The notes beneath the pieces are model-generated. The model had not been told where the DNA came from, did not search any database, and saw only the letters and a list, made by a program, of their open reading frames with translations. From assembly GCA_020638955.1 (NCBI GenBank), contig JACKHO010000005.1, forward strand, positions 310,001 to 374,000: 64,000 nt of DNA, given 5' to 3'. This document shows, piece after piece, positions 51,245 to 59,844 of the stretch; the first letter of the stretch is position 1, and every line of letters starts with the position of its first letter. The translations under genes were made by a program, and so were the position numbers. This stretch comes from Planctomycetaceae bacterium (lineage in GTDB: Bacteria > Planctomycetota > Planctomycetia > Planctomycetales > Planctomycetaceae).

Positions 51245-54091
51245 CTACGGAACACGTACTTCCGCGCCGGCGGGTTCGACATTTGGGGGAGAATCGGCAG
51301 GACTCTCAGCCCTCAGTTCCGTATCTGTGACTTCGGCCGGAATGACGACGACTTGAATGTCGTCCAGTTCGACACGACCTCGGGCGAGCAACTCAAGCTG
51401 GAGACGTAGTTCTGAGTCGGCACCGATGTGCCGTACCAATTGAAAACGGGTCCACTTAGGGATGGCTTCCGTCCAGCGCAAGGCAGCGGACTCGCCATAG
51501 ACGGTGTCGAAGAGATTGAAACCGCCGGCCTGGGCGTCGAGTCGCTGGGGAATCCGAATTTGTCCGCTGATGACCACAATGTCATTCTCGTAAACCTGCA
51601 TGACGGGCGAATCGATCCGGGCAGGTTCTGGAAGAACGGCGCGACGCTGTTCGTTCTGGCCAGCATATGGGATATCCAGGACGAGACCCATATGCCCTAC
51701 GACTCCAATGGGATCGAGTGCGATGCGCGGAATCGAACCGACTGGTGCTTCCGTACTGGTTCGATTTTCCCACCCTGATCGCACAAACGCCTGTTCGTCT
51801 TCAAAACTTCCGGAAGAAAGCAGATTGGTCGAGACGGATGAACGTCGTCCAATGTCGGCGAGTAGTCTCCAATGGGCCGGAAGGGTCGAGAAGCAAATGG
51901 TGTAGGGAGAGGCCACAGGGCTCGTTGAGTCTTTGACGGCGTTTTCCCAGTGCTGCCGCTGCAGCAGGCGGACATATTGCAACGCCCGTTCGCAATCGAC
52001 GCGGACGGCGTCGTAGTTTCCTTTGTCGAATTCCTTCCTGGCACGAGCCAGCAATGCTTCGGCACTGGTCAGGCGTCGCTCAGAGTAATTCACTTCGGGA
52101 GCGCCCAGCCGGGCGAGTTCTGCGTCGACTCTGCGTGTTCGGTCCGTCTTGGATGCGGTCATTTCGATCCAGGAGCGTGCCGCCTCGGCTCGGTACTTTC
52201 GCGCGCGATCACGAATTTCATCCAATGCGTCGCGACTATGCGTTGCCACAATGACGGAGAACTGGCTCATTTCTTCCAAATGAACCTCCATGCCGCCTGC
52301 GACTGGAGTCAGCTTGATTTGCGAATTGATGCCTGTCGTCGTCACTTCCCAGGCGGCATTCGTTCCAGGCGGCATAAGGAAGCGGACATCTTTCAACACT
52401 TGTGGCCCGGGAACGAATTGCGCGTCCTCCTCCAGCCACAATGGCAACACGAGAAAGCCCGCATCGCTCTGCAACAGGAATGCGGAAAGTCCGCTCGCCT
52501 GATTCGCAGGATTCACGACTTCGCCATTTGGAAGCAGGACACTGTCCCAACGACTGGAGAAGGGATTGTTGCCCCCCAGCGAGCTTTGGAATTCTGGAGT
52601 TTGATCATCGCGGTCGCCAACCTGCACTGCCAGTTTGCGAACCACACGGCTGTTGGCCAGGAACTCTTCGAGCATGCGAATTTCGATGCAGGCCAGCCGA
52701 ATGGCGTGCTCCCGTTCGTTCAGCCCCGGAATATCTTCGGAAAGCGGATACTGTTTCCAGAATCCAATTCCACGGTAGCCAGCCCCAATGGCTGCCGTCG
52801 TCTGCATGAGGATTTGTTCCGGCTCAAGTGCCGGAAACGGAGCGTTCGCCGGACGGGAGTCAATCGTTTCGCTCGACGGCTCGGTGTTTACAAAGGCAAA
52901 TGTCGCTTTGCCGGGCAGGGCCAGCGCTCTGTTCCGCTGGGCCAACTGCAGCGCTTCCTGTGGAGAAATCGACGTTTGCACAGGAATTCGCGTGCTGGCC
53001 AACAAGTCGGTTGTGCGATGAAAAGCCCGCTGATTGGAGAGGACTTCGCCCATGAGCGGTCGACGGAAACGTCGGTCGGCCTGATGAATTTGTTCCGCCC
53101 AGGCTTCGACGAATTCAATATCTTCAGGCGGAATGCGTGCTCCCAGCATCCAGGCCCAAATGGGTGTCGTCGTGTCTGAGAATCCGGGAATGGATGATAT
53201 TCCGGTCAGAAGTTCGTCTCGTGGAGGATGTGCCGGAACGGCAATTCCGCCCAAATGATATTCATGTAATTGGGCCAGGAGTTTTTGATCGTGGTAGTCT
53301 GGGACCCAGACCATGTTGATTCCCAACGTCGCCAACTGTTCGACCTCTTCGCCATGATAAATCGAGAACAGCGGAAAGAAGGGACGACCATCTTTGGTAA
53401 TGCGATCACCAACCTGCAGCTTGACCGGTGGGATGACTGGCTCTGAATTGGCAACCGGCATCACGTCCGCCACAGAGTCGCGCGGGGCCACAATGGGCCC
53501 CAGTTCCAAATCGTCAATCAGGATTCCCGACTCTTTGTCCGGGATGTCGAAGGTCAGAATGGCCCGTTGAACAATCATGTCGCGTGTGTCGATTTCGAAG
53601 GCCTCAACGCCATTGGAAAGCTCGGCCTGCGCGCGGTTCAGTCGCCGTTCCATGTCCTTGTCCGACAAATGGCAAGTCAACTGCTGCCACTCGGACGACG
53701 CCGTGTAATGCTCGCCGAACATGCTGAGGACAAGGTATTTACCCGTTCGTGGATCGACCTGATGCGGGAATAAGATTTCAACTCCCACTCGCAGGTTCGG
53801 ACAATTTGACCGGACCCAGATGGTCAGCTTGAGTTCATCAAACACACGAGCCGGGGGAACGTCATGGAGGATGCGTGCATCGGTAATGACATTCGCTGAA
53901 CGGAAGCCGAGTTGTTCACACTGTTCGCCGCTGACGGAATCGGTTGCCGTGCGCGAGTGCTGATACAGGAGCTGACGAGAGGCATCTTCAGTCACCCAGG
54001 AGGTCTCGGACGCCTCGAACTGATGGCGCAGCCGAACCGGTTCCTCCGCCACTGCTGCATGCATCAGCAGGACGCTTGAAACGACGGACAT
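51245..54091 (-). CDS. large secreted protein, possible glycosidase-like TIM barrel
   Basis: 948-residue predicted secreted protein with a short signal (SVVSSVLLMHAAVAEE). An N-terminal carbohydrate-binding-like beta domain (residues ~20-220) is followed by a barrel-like region (~245-480) with RDGRPFFPLFSIYHGEEV-like opening, LGINMVWVPDYH, IWAWMLGARIPPED and GYRGIGFWKQYPL, and then beta-rich C-terminal domains with two helical parts (RARKYRAEAARSWIEM, RARKEFDKGNYDAVRVDCERAL). The layout resembles glycoside hydrolases, but I see no catalytic-acid motif I can name. The frame opens at a TTG at 54145; the ATG at 54091 starts the signal directly. Divergent from the coiled-coil gene. Confidence 0.7.
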   Translation of the reverse strand: MSVVSSVLLMHAAVAEEPVRLRHQFEASETSWVTEDASRQLLYQHSRTATDSVSGEQCEQLGFRSANVITDARILHDVPPARVFDELKLTIWVRSNCPNLRVGVEILFPHQVDPRTGKYLVLSMFGEHYTASSEWQQLTCHLSDKDMERRLNRAQAELSNGVEAFEIDTRDMIVQRAILTFDIPDKESGILIDDLELGPIVAPRDSVADVMPVANSEPVIPPVKLQVGDRITKDGRPFFPLFSIYHGEEVEQLATLGINMVWVPDYHDQKLLAQLHEYHLGGIAVPAHPPRDELLTGISSIPGFSDTTTPIWAWMLGARIPPEDIEFVEAWAEQIHQADRRFRRPLMGEVLSNQRAFHRTTDLLASTRIPVQTSISPQEALQLAQRNRALALPGKATFAFVNTEPSSETIDSRPANAPFPALEPEQILMQTTAAIGAGYRGIGFWKQYPLSEDIPGLNEREHAIRLACIEIRMLEEFLANSRVVRKLAVQVGDRDDQTPEFQSSLGGNNPFSSRWDSVLLPNGEVVNPANQASGLSAFLLQSDAGFLVLPLWLEEDAQFVPGPQVLKDVRFLMPPGTNAAWEVTTTGINSQIKLTPVAGGMEVHLEEMSQFSVIVATHSRDALDEIRDRARKYRAEAARSWIEMTASKTDRTRRVDAELARLGAPEVNYSERRLTSAEALLARARKEFDKGNYDAVRVDCERALQYVRLLQRQHWENAVKDSTSPVASPYTICFSTLPAHWRLLADIGRRSSVSTNLLSSGSFEDEQAFVRSGWENRTSTEAPVGSIPRIALDPIGVVGHMGLVLDIPYAGQNEQRRAVLPEPARIDSPVMQVYENDIVVISGQIRIPQRLDAQAGGFNLFDTVYGESAALRWTEAIPKWTRFQLVRHIGADSELRLQLELLARGRVELDDIQVVVIPAEVTDTELRAESPADSPPNVEPAGAEVRVP

Positions 54092-54294
54092 GATGCCAAA
54101 TCTCAACAAACTCTCTTTTTCCTCAAATTGCGCCACATTGCACAATCGTTACATCCGCATATGTTTTTGAATGTAAGTTGTTTCCGCTCAAACTTTCGCT
54201 CAAGCCGCTTGCATCAACATGTGGCGGTTTGGCAACATCACATTAAGGTAGATTCATTCTTCATTGATATGTTCCTCACACCGTCTGTCGTCCC

Positions 54295-54603
54295 ATGAAA
54301 CAGCCACTTCGTTTTCCCGACAGTGCCACCGATGACATCCCGCGAGAAATCCAGGAACTGGGGCGGCTCATTTCTGAGTTGGACGGGCCACAATCGCGCG
54401 AGCTGCAGGACTCATTCCGGCACGTGGTCGAATGCGTTCAACGCCGCCGCCGGATTCTCAATTTGGTGCAGGAAGCGCTTTCGCAGCTTCGTCTCGACAT
54501 TAAGTACCTCATGTTTGATTTGGAAATTACCCGAGAAGAAAACGCCAGTTTGCGTGCTCAACTCGATGAAACAGATCGGGATGACTTTGGCTCATCTTGG
54601 TGA
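54295..54603 (+). CDS. short coiled-coil protein
   Basis: 102-residue soluble protein, almost wholly alpha-helical: two amphipathic helices (EIQELGRLISELDGPQSREL, then residues ~40-95 with HVVECVQRRRRILNLVQEAL and MFDLEITREENASLRAQL) with heptad-like leucines, then a short acidic tail. No cysteines needed for a zinc site and no signal peptide. The ORF ends 12 bases inside the convergent DUF1573 gene. I do not recognise the family; it might be a dimeric adaptor. Confidence 0.6.
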   Translation: MKQPLRFPDSATDDIPREIQELGRLISELDGPQSRELQDSFRHVVECVQRRRRILNLVQEALSQLRLDIKYLMFDLEITREENASLRAQLDETDRDDFGSSW

Positions 54604-55446
54604 GGGAAGTGCGGGAGCAGTGAGTTGGGCGGGTTGACTCGGCTGCGTGCTTTGATTCCATCCCTCGACCATGAGTGGGACGCGAAGTACGGGGAAGTCG
54701 GCATCGTCGGTGTTCAATACGACATAAGCGATTTGGCGGTTGACGGGGACGTCTCCGGCGACATTCACGCTCACCGCCGACTCCCAAAACCCGTCCTTGG
54801 ACTTGCGGCGGTCGTTAATCTGCAGTTCCACCCCCTCGAGCGGCTGTGACAATTCGGCGGACAGAATCTTCAAGTCTCCGCCGCGTGCGTCGGTGACGAT
54901 GATGTCCCGGGAATCCGCGGTGCCAGACAACTGGTAGAACAAAAGCTGCGAAGGTTCGACCAGCACCTTCTGCTCAGGAATGTCCAGTTTGAAGCGGAGC
55001 GTTTCGGTTCGGCGAGTGCCGTCGTCATAGGTGACTTCGACGCTGTACTGGTGATTCCCCGGCGCTTCTGTTGCAGTCGCAACCGCTACATAAATCTCCC
55101 CGCGTGTGCCCGGTCGAATGACTTGCGGAGTAATGTCCTTGTGGCGTTCATCGATTAGACGAGGCTGCAGGCAACCACAGCTCGGCTTGATTTCGACAAA
55201 GCGAACGGGCTTGTCGCCGCGATTTTCGAATCCGAAATGAAACTCAATTTTCGCCTGGGCTTCCACCTTGCCACGGTTCACATAGAACTGATCAAACGCA
55301 AACGAGCTGACGGTTGCTGGTTCAAATGACCGCCCAGCCGGTGCACGGCTCGACAGGAACAGCGCCGCAACCGCCGGCGCAAGTCCTAACAGGCAAACAA
55401 TTAGTGCCGAATTACGGCTCTGAAATGCGGTGTGGGGTTCGTCCAT
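54592..55446 (-). CDS. DUF1573 protein, membrane-anchored
   Basis: 284-residue predicted inner-membrane-anchored protein. An N-terminal span (SALIVCLLGLAPAVAALFLS, residues ~13-33) precedes a DUF1573 immunoglobulin-like domain with the hallmark FENRGDKPVRFVEIKPSCGC near residues ~75-95 and a second beta-domain (ILSAELSQPLEGVELQI). DUF1573 proteins are common in planctomycetes; a PSCGC motif next to a membrane span has been linked to periplasmic copper- or thiol-related roles, which is inference. The ATG at 55446 has AAGGATT upstream, so I prefer it to the open frame at 55488. Confidence 0.85.
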   Translation of the reverse strand: MDEPHTAFQSRNSALIVCLLGLAPAVAALFLSSRAPAGRSFEPATVSSFAFDQFYVNRGKVEAQAKIEFHFGFENRGDKPVRFVEIKPSCGCLQPRLIDERHKDITPQVIRPGTRGEIYVAVATATEAPGNHQYSVEVTYDDGTRRTETLRFKLDIPEQKVLVEPSQLLFYQLSGTADSRDIIVTDARGGDLKILSAELSQPLEGVELQINDRRKSKDGFWESAVSVNVAGDVPVNRQIAYVVLNTDDADFPVLRVPLMVEGWNQSTQPSQPAQLTAPALPSPR

Positions 55447-55681
55447 CAGCACGCAATCCTTTGCTGGAGACCAAACAGTGGACGGCAAATCTCCTATTTA
55501 CCAACCCTCTTTTATCACAGGCCAATTGTTGGGAACAAGATACGGTTGGGCAGCGTCTGGAAATCTCAAGCGAGTCGTTCTTGCGTGACGATCAAGAATA
55601 ACGTACATTCTAGTCGTAGTGTCTACGCCGTGCCCGGTCGCACGAACGTGAAAACGCCTCAGCAATTGCCGCAGGTGACCA

Positions 55682-57307
55682 ATGTCGAACTTCCCCAATT
55701 CCCAGAAGTTGTTGCAGTGGGTTCAGAGCCGCTTGTATATGGACCGACTGGTGCAGCGGTGTTTCTGGTTCACCATGGTGCTGGCGGGAATGTATCTCGC
55801 GGGCCTGCTTGGCGGTCGTCTCACTGGCCTGTGGGGGATGTGGTTTGAACCTTGGACCGTTGCACTCGTTCCGGGGCTTGGGGTCATCGGGGCGTTGCTG
55901 GTTTCGACACGGCCGACTCTTGGTGAAGCAGCACATGCCGTTGACGTTCAGCAGTCCACAAAAGATTTGTATTTGACGCTGACCATGCTCGATGACTCAC
56001 CGGGAGAGTACAAACCGCTGGTTGGTCGCGAAGCAGAAGGTCGCGCCCCTCGAATTATTCCCAAGAACGTTGTGCCACTTCAGTGGGAACGTCAGGGACT
56101 CATTTCGTTTGCAGCCGCACTGGTTCTCGTGCTCGGCGTCGTGTTCATCCCCACGCTCGATCCGTTCGGCAAAGTGGCGGAAGCGAACCAGTTGAACGAT
56201 CAACGCAAGTTGCTGGAAGACGACAAGAAAATCAACGAGTTGCGTAAAGCTCAACTCGCGCAAAAAGACACGGAAGCGGACAACTCGGACGAAGTGCAGC
56301 AGGCACTTGAAGCGCTCAAGCTCGGCCTGTCAAAAATGAAGAAGGGCGACCGCAAAGCGAATGCCGATCGAATCAAGGAGCATCAGGAAGAGCTCACGAC
56401 GATTTACAAAGACCGCATGAACTCGTCCGAGATGAAAAAGCTCGGCTCGAGCGAATTGTGGGCCGACCAAAAGCTCGGTGCCACGGGCGACCAGGACATG
56501 TTCCGCAAAATGACCAAGGAACTGCAGCAGGGATCCACCGAGACCATGCAGCATCAAATGGAAGAATTGAAGGACAAACTGGAACGCCTGGCGAAAACTT
56601 CCGATCCCGTTGAGAAGTCGAAGCTCGAACGTGAGGTTCAGAAACAAATACAGGAACTCTCCGACTTCGCCGGCAACAAGGCTGGCTCCCAAGCTTTGCA
56701 GGCCGCACTGGAGCGAGCACAGTCGGCTATGGACTCCATGAAACAGGAAGGCCTTTCGAAGGAAGCCATGGAAGCCTTGAAGGAGTCGCTCGATGTCGCT
56801 CAACAGGAAGCACAGTTGCTGGCTCAGGCTGCCCGCGACATGAAATCGCTCGATGAAGCACTGGGGCTCATTAGTCAGGCGAAGAGTTTGAATGCCGATG
56901 ACCAACTCGACGGCGAAATGATGGCTGGCAACATGACGCTCGAAGATTACGAAGAGATGTACGCTCAACTCATGGGCATGCAGTCCGGCCAGGGTGGCGA
57001 AGGAGACGGTGAAGGAACCGGTGGTCGCGGTATGGGTGAAGGGGGCAACGTCCCAGAAGATGATGACGCCAAGACCGATTTCGTCGACGAGCAATCGAAG
57101 TCGCAAATCCAACAGGGAAAAATCCTGCTGTCACTGAAGACCAAAGGCCTGTCAGACTCGGGTGACGTCAAGGACGAAGAATACGTGAAGGTTCTGGGCG
57201 ACCTGAAGCAGAACATCGAACAAGTCATCGAGCAGGAGCAAATCCCGCCGGGATACACCGAAGGGATCAAAAAGTACTTCGACACGCTCGAAAGCAAAGG
57301 GGAATAG
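55682..57307 (+). CDS. membrane protein with long coiled coil (DUF4175-like)
   Basis: 541-residue protein with three hydrophobic segments near the N-terminus (CFWFTMVLAGMYLAGLLGG, a second at ~55-70, and LISFAAALVLVLGVVFIP near 140-158), followed by about 300 residues of charged coiled coil rich in Lys, Glu, Gln, Met and Leu (QQALEALKLGLSKMKKGDRK and similar), then a Gly/Glu-rich linker (GQGGEGDGEGTGGRGMGEGG) and a C-terminal helix. It resembles the DUF4175-type proteins found near MoxR/DUF58 genes. Possible roles are structural or in chaperone assembly; not certain. SD AGGTGA precedes the ATG. Confidence 0.75.
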   Translation: MSNFPNSQKLLQWVQSRLYMDRLVQRCFWFTMVLAGMYLAGLLGGRLTGLWGMWFEPWTVALVPGLGVIGALLVSTRPTLGEAAHAVDVQQSTKDLYLTLTMLDDSPGEYKPLVGREAEGRAPRIIPKNVVPLQWERQGLISFAAALVLVLGVVFIPTLDPFGKVAEANQLNDQRKLLEDDKKINELRKAQLAQKDTEADNSDEVQQALEALKLGLSKMKKGDRKANADRIKEHQEELTTIYKDRMNSSEMKKLGSSELWADQKLGATGDQDMFRKMTKELQQGSTETMQHQMEELKDKLERLAKTSDPVEKSKLEREVQKQIQELSDFAGNKAGSQALQAALERAQSAMDSMKQEGLSKEAMEALKESLDVAQQEAQLLAQAARDMKSLDEALGLISQAKSLNADDQLDGEMMAGNMTLEDYEEMYAQLMGMQSGQGGEGDGEGTGGRGMGEGGNVPEDDDAKTDFVDEQSKSQIQQGKILLSLKTKGLSDSGDVKDEEYVKVLGDLKQNIEQVIEQEQIPPGYTEGIKKYFDTLESKGE

Positions 57308-57400
57308 CGTTTTCCCGCAAGACTTGGCGGATTGGCATTCTCCTTCTAAAGTCGGTGGCAGATTCTCTTTTTGCACAATCTGTCGAGCTGTACCAAGTCC

Positions 57401-58270
57401 ATGAAATCCCCGCCGCGAGTTGAGTGTTTTCAGTCAATCATCGCGGTGGTTGCAATTGCGGTTGGCGTTTTGCTGTCACTGGTGACGTGCATTGGCTGGC
57501 TGTTCCCGGTTGAAGTTTTCCAGCACTGGGCCGTTGGTCAAGCACCGCGAAATGATCTATTCGCTCAGTTCGAGTTCGCTGGTCGCGGCGAAGCAATCTG
57601 GTGGTTGTGCTGCTTTCTCGCGCCGTTGGGAGTTGTGGCCAGTGCGGTCCTGTTTGCAAAACGAGCTGCTGTCGCCCCGGTAATTGTTGGGGCAATCGAC
57701 GAAATCTTCTCGCTTACCTCCGGACGGCTTGCAATAGTCCGCCGATTGGCAATCCTGGCCGCGATATTGGTCGGAGTGGTGCATCTAGCGGGCGGCGTCT
57801 GGCAACGTGTAAAAGACTGGCCATATTACCGACTGAGCAGTGGTGAAACGGTCTTGCCGAATATCAGTGAATCGAATCGCGAAGTCATCCGCTACCTGCA
57901 ACAGACGACCCCAGAAGATTCCACAATTTTCATTGCGAGCGATCAGAAACTATACTTCCTCTCGTACTACTTGTGGCCGCGAAAAGTTGTGCACCGGATG
58001 CACCCTGAAGCAGAGCACCTCATTCCCCGTGCGAATCAGGCCCGTCAACTTGCGGCCTATCGATTGAATGAACTTCCCCAGGATGTTGTATTGCGGGGCC
58101 AACCGGACTTCATTGTCGAATACTTTGAGGGGCCCGAATTCGTCGAGCCCGAGCGACACGCCGAAGACACTCGCTGGCTCCGCTTCACTCGCGAAGTTCA
58201 TCGCGACTCCAACTACACGCCTCCCTACCTGTTCACGTTAACACCCGCGAAGGAATGGAAGCCACGATGA
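57401..58270 (+). CDS. membrane protein of unknown function, coupled to the GT-C-like gene
   Basis: 289-residue protein. Hydrophobic spans near residues ~13-35, ~60-85 (AIWWLCCFLAPLGVVASAVLFA) and ~115-135, then a soluble C-terminal half (residues ~150-289) with ISESNREVIRYLQQTTPEDSTIF and LPQDVVLRGQPDFIVEYFEGPEF. Chains of this kind appear with GT-C glycosyltransferases and may be their accessory or periplasmic domain. The ATG at 57401 was used rather than a TTG at 57371. Its TGA overlaps the next ATG (ATGA), so expression is coupled. Confidence 0.65.
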   Translation: MKSPPRVECFQSIIAVVAIAVGVLLSLVTCIGWLFPVEVFQHWAVGQAPRNDLFAQFEFAGRGEAIWWLCCFLAPLGVVASAVLFAKRAAVAPVIVGAIDEIFSLTSGRLAIVRRLAILAAILVGVVHLAGGVWQRVKDWPYYRLSSGETVLPNISESNREVIRYLQQTTPEDSTIFIASDQKLYFLSYYLWPRKVVHRMHPEAEHLIPRANQARQLAAYRLNELPQDVVLRGQPDFIVEYFEGPEFVEPERHAEDTRWLRFTREVHRDSNYTPPYLFTLTPAKEWKPR

Positions 58271-59706
58271 GTCATTTTCTGAGAATGGCCATCGGAGCAA
58301 TTGGTTTTGTTGCCCTGGGCCGTTGCCTGACATTACTGCTCGGAATGAAACGGGACGACACCGAGTCCTGGGGCGTCAGCGTCGTCTTAGGGATTCTGGC
58401 AACGAGTTGGGGACTATTTCTTTACTCGCTCGCTGGCGGACAACTTGGCGGCGCCGTCAGCTGGCTGGTGACCGCCTTCAGTATTGTGGGCGTGGCGTTC
58501 TATTACGTGCGGCAATATGGTAGCCGTTCCAAAGAGGTTTCATCCAAGCCGGATGTCCCTTCCCGTCTCGCTTTGGTCTGCAACTGGTTCATTGCATTCT
58601 TAATTGTCGCGGCCCTTGTGCAGACGCTCCTGACGCCGCAGCGGTTCTGGGATGAACGGGCCATTTTTGCCATCAAAGCCAAGGTGCTGTGGACTGAAGG
58701 AACCATTCACAGTCCAGTTCTCCAAGATCGCGACTTTGTACAGTATCACCCCAAGTATCCGCTGCTCATTCCGCTCGCGGAACAGCATGTATACGCGCTC
58801 ATGGGGGGTGTCCACGATCGCTGGTCCAAAGTCATTTTCCCCTTGATGTACGCAGGTCTCGTCCTGGCGTTCTCAGGAGTGCTGGGAGGTCATTTTGGCC
58901 GCGGCTGGGGAGCACTCAGCGGATTGCTGCTCGGGCTTACTCCAGTCCTGATGCCGTATGAGTATGGCTTCCTCAGTGGACAGGCCGACGCTCCCATGGG
59001 CTGCTTTCATGGATTGGCGGTTCTCTACCTGTGGGATGTGCTGACCTTCAAACCCGAGAGCCAATTGCGTAGTGCGCTGCTGGCGGGATTGTTCGCTGCC
59101 TCTGCGATTTTCACCAAGGATGAAGGAATTGCCTTCCTCATGGTCCACTGCTCCGCCTTGGGATTGTCCGTCGTGTTGGGCCGCTCACCATCATCGCCGC
59201 TCGGATTAATGGCTCGGCTCCAATTACTGACAAAGCCCGCCGCGTTGTTCCTTGGAACAGTCGTGCTGCTGGCCGGAGCATGGTTATTGCATCGAAGCAC
59301 ATTGCCCGATACGACCGAAATGAGTTACTTCGGCAGAGTGTCCCTCAGTCTGCTCGTTGAACGTCTCCCCACGCTCGGATGGTCCATCCCGCACTTGCTC
59401 AGCCGCATGCTTTGGGAATGGCGTACCTGGGGCATTCAGTGGTGGCTCGTCCTGGCAGCACTCGTTACGGACGTCCGCAAGTGCCTGCAAATCCCGCAGC
59501 AGTTTCTCCTGTGGAACCTGCTCGGAACACTCGCCGCACTCCTCGTCGCCGGCATGGTGGCTCCCGCCGAACTCGAAGAACACCTCGGCGGCTCCACGCA
59601 CCGCTACCTCATGCAACTCATCCCCGTCGGCCTGCTGTTTGTCGCTTCGCAATGGGGAACAGCGACTGCCGGCAGCGATGGCACTGGCGATCGGACAATG
59701 ACCTAG
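58267..59706 (+). CDS. polytopic membrane protein, GT-C glycosyltransferase-like
   Basis: 479-residue protein with about 10-12 membrane segments. The first large loop after the early spans has RFWDERAIFAIKAKVLWTEG near residues ~138-157, a pattern like the acidic catalytic loop of GT-C sugar transferases that use lipid-linked sugars (ArnT/PMT type), followed by HPKYPLLIPLAEQHVYALMGG. Identity of sugar and acceptor cannot be read. The start ATG overlaps the previous gene's stop by 4 bases. The gene is convergent with the giant protein gene at 59845. Confidence 0.72.
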   Translation: MSHFLRMAIGAIGFVALGRCLTLLLGMKRDDTESWGVSVVLGILATSWGLFLYSLAGGQLGGAVSWLVTAFSIVGVAFYYVRQYGSRSKEVSSKPDVPSRLALVCNWFIAFLIVAALVQTLLTPQRFWDERAIFAIKAKVLWTEGTIHSPVLQDRDFVQYHPKYPLLIPLAEQHVYALMGGVHDRWSKVIFPLMYAGLVLAFSGVLGGHFGRGWGALSGLLLGLTPVLMPYEYGFLSGQADAPMGCFHGLAVLYLWDVLTFKPESQLRSALLAGLFAASAIFTKDEGIAFLMVHCSALGLSVVLGRSPSSPLGLMARLQLLTKPAALFLGTVVLLAGAWLLHRSTLPDTTEMSYFGRVSLSLLVERLPTLGWSIPHLLSRMLWEWRTWGIQWWLVLAALVTDVRKCLQIPQQFLLWNLLGTLAALLVAGMVAPAELEEHLGGSTHRYLMQLIPVGLLFVASQWGTATAGSDGTGDRTMT

Positions 59707-59844
59707 CCCGTCCATTGGTCCGCTTTAACTGCGCTATCAGCGCGATTCCGCACCGCATGAATAGCACCCATGACCAATCAAAAGTCATTCCCCGAGAACA
59801 TGGCTCGGGGAATGGCTCGGAACTTATTTCTGCTCGGCCGTTCA

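Noticed and set aside
56330..57112. 260-codon minus-strand frame opposite the coiled-coil membrane protein
   Set aside because: Leu/Phe-rich antisense of a Glu/Lys/Gln coiled coil, a well-known artefact.
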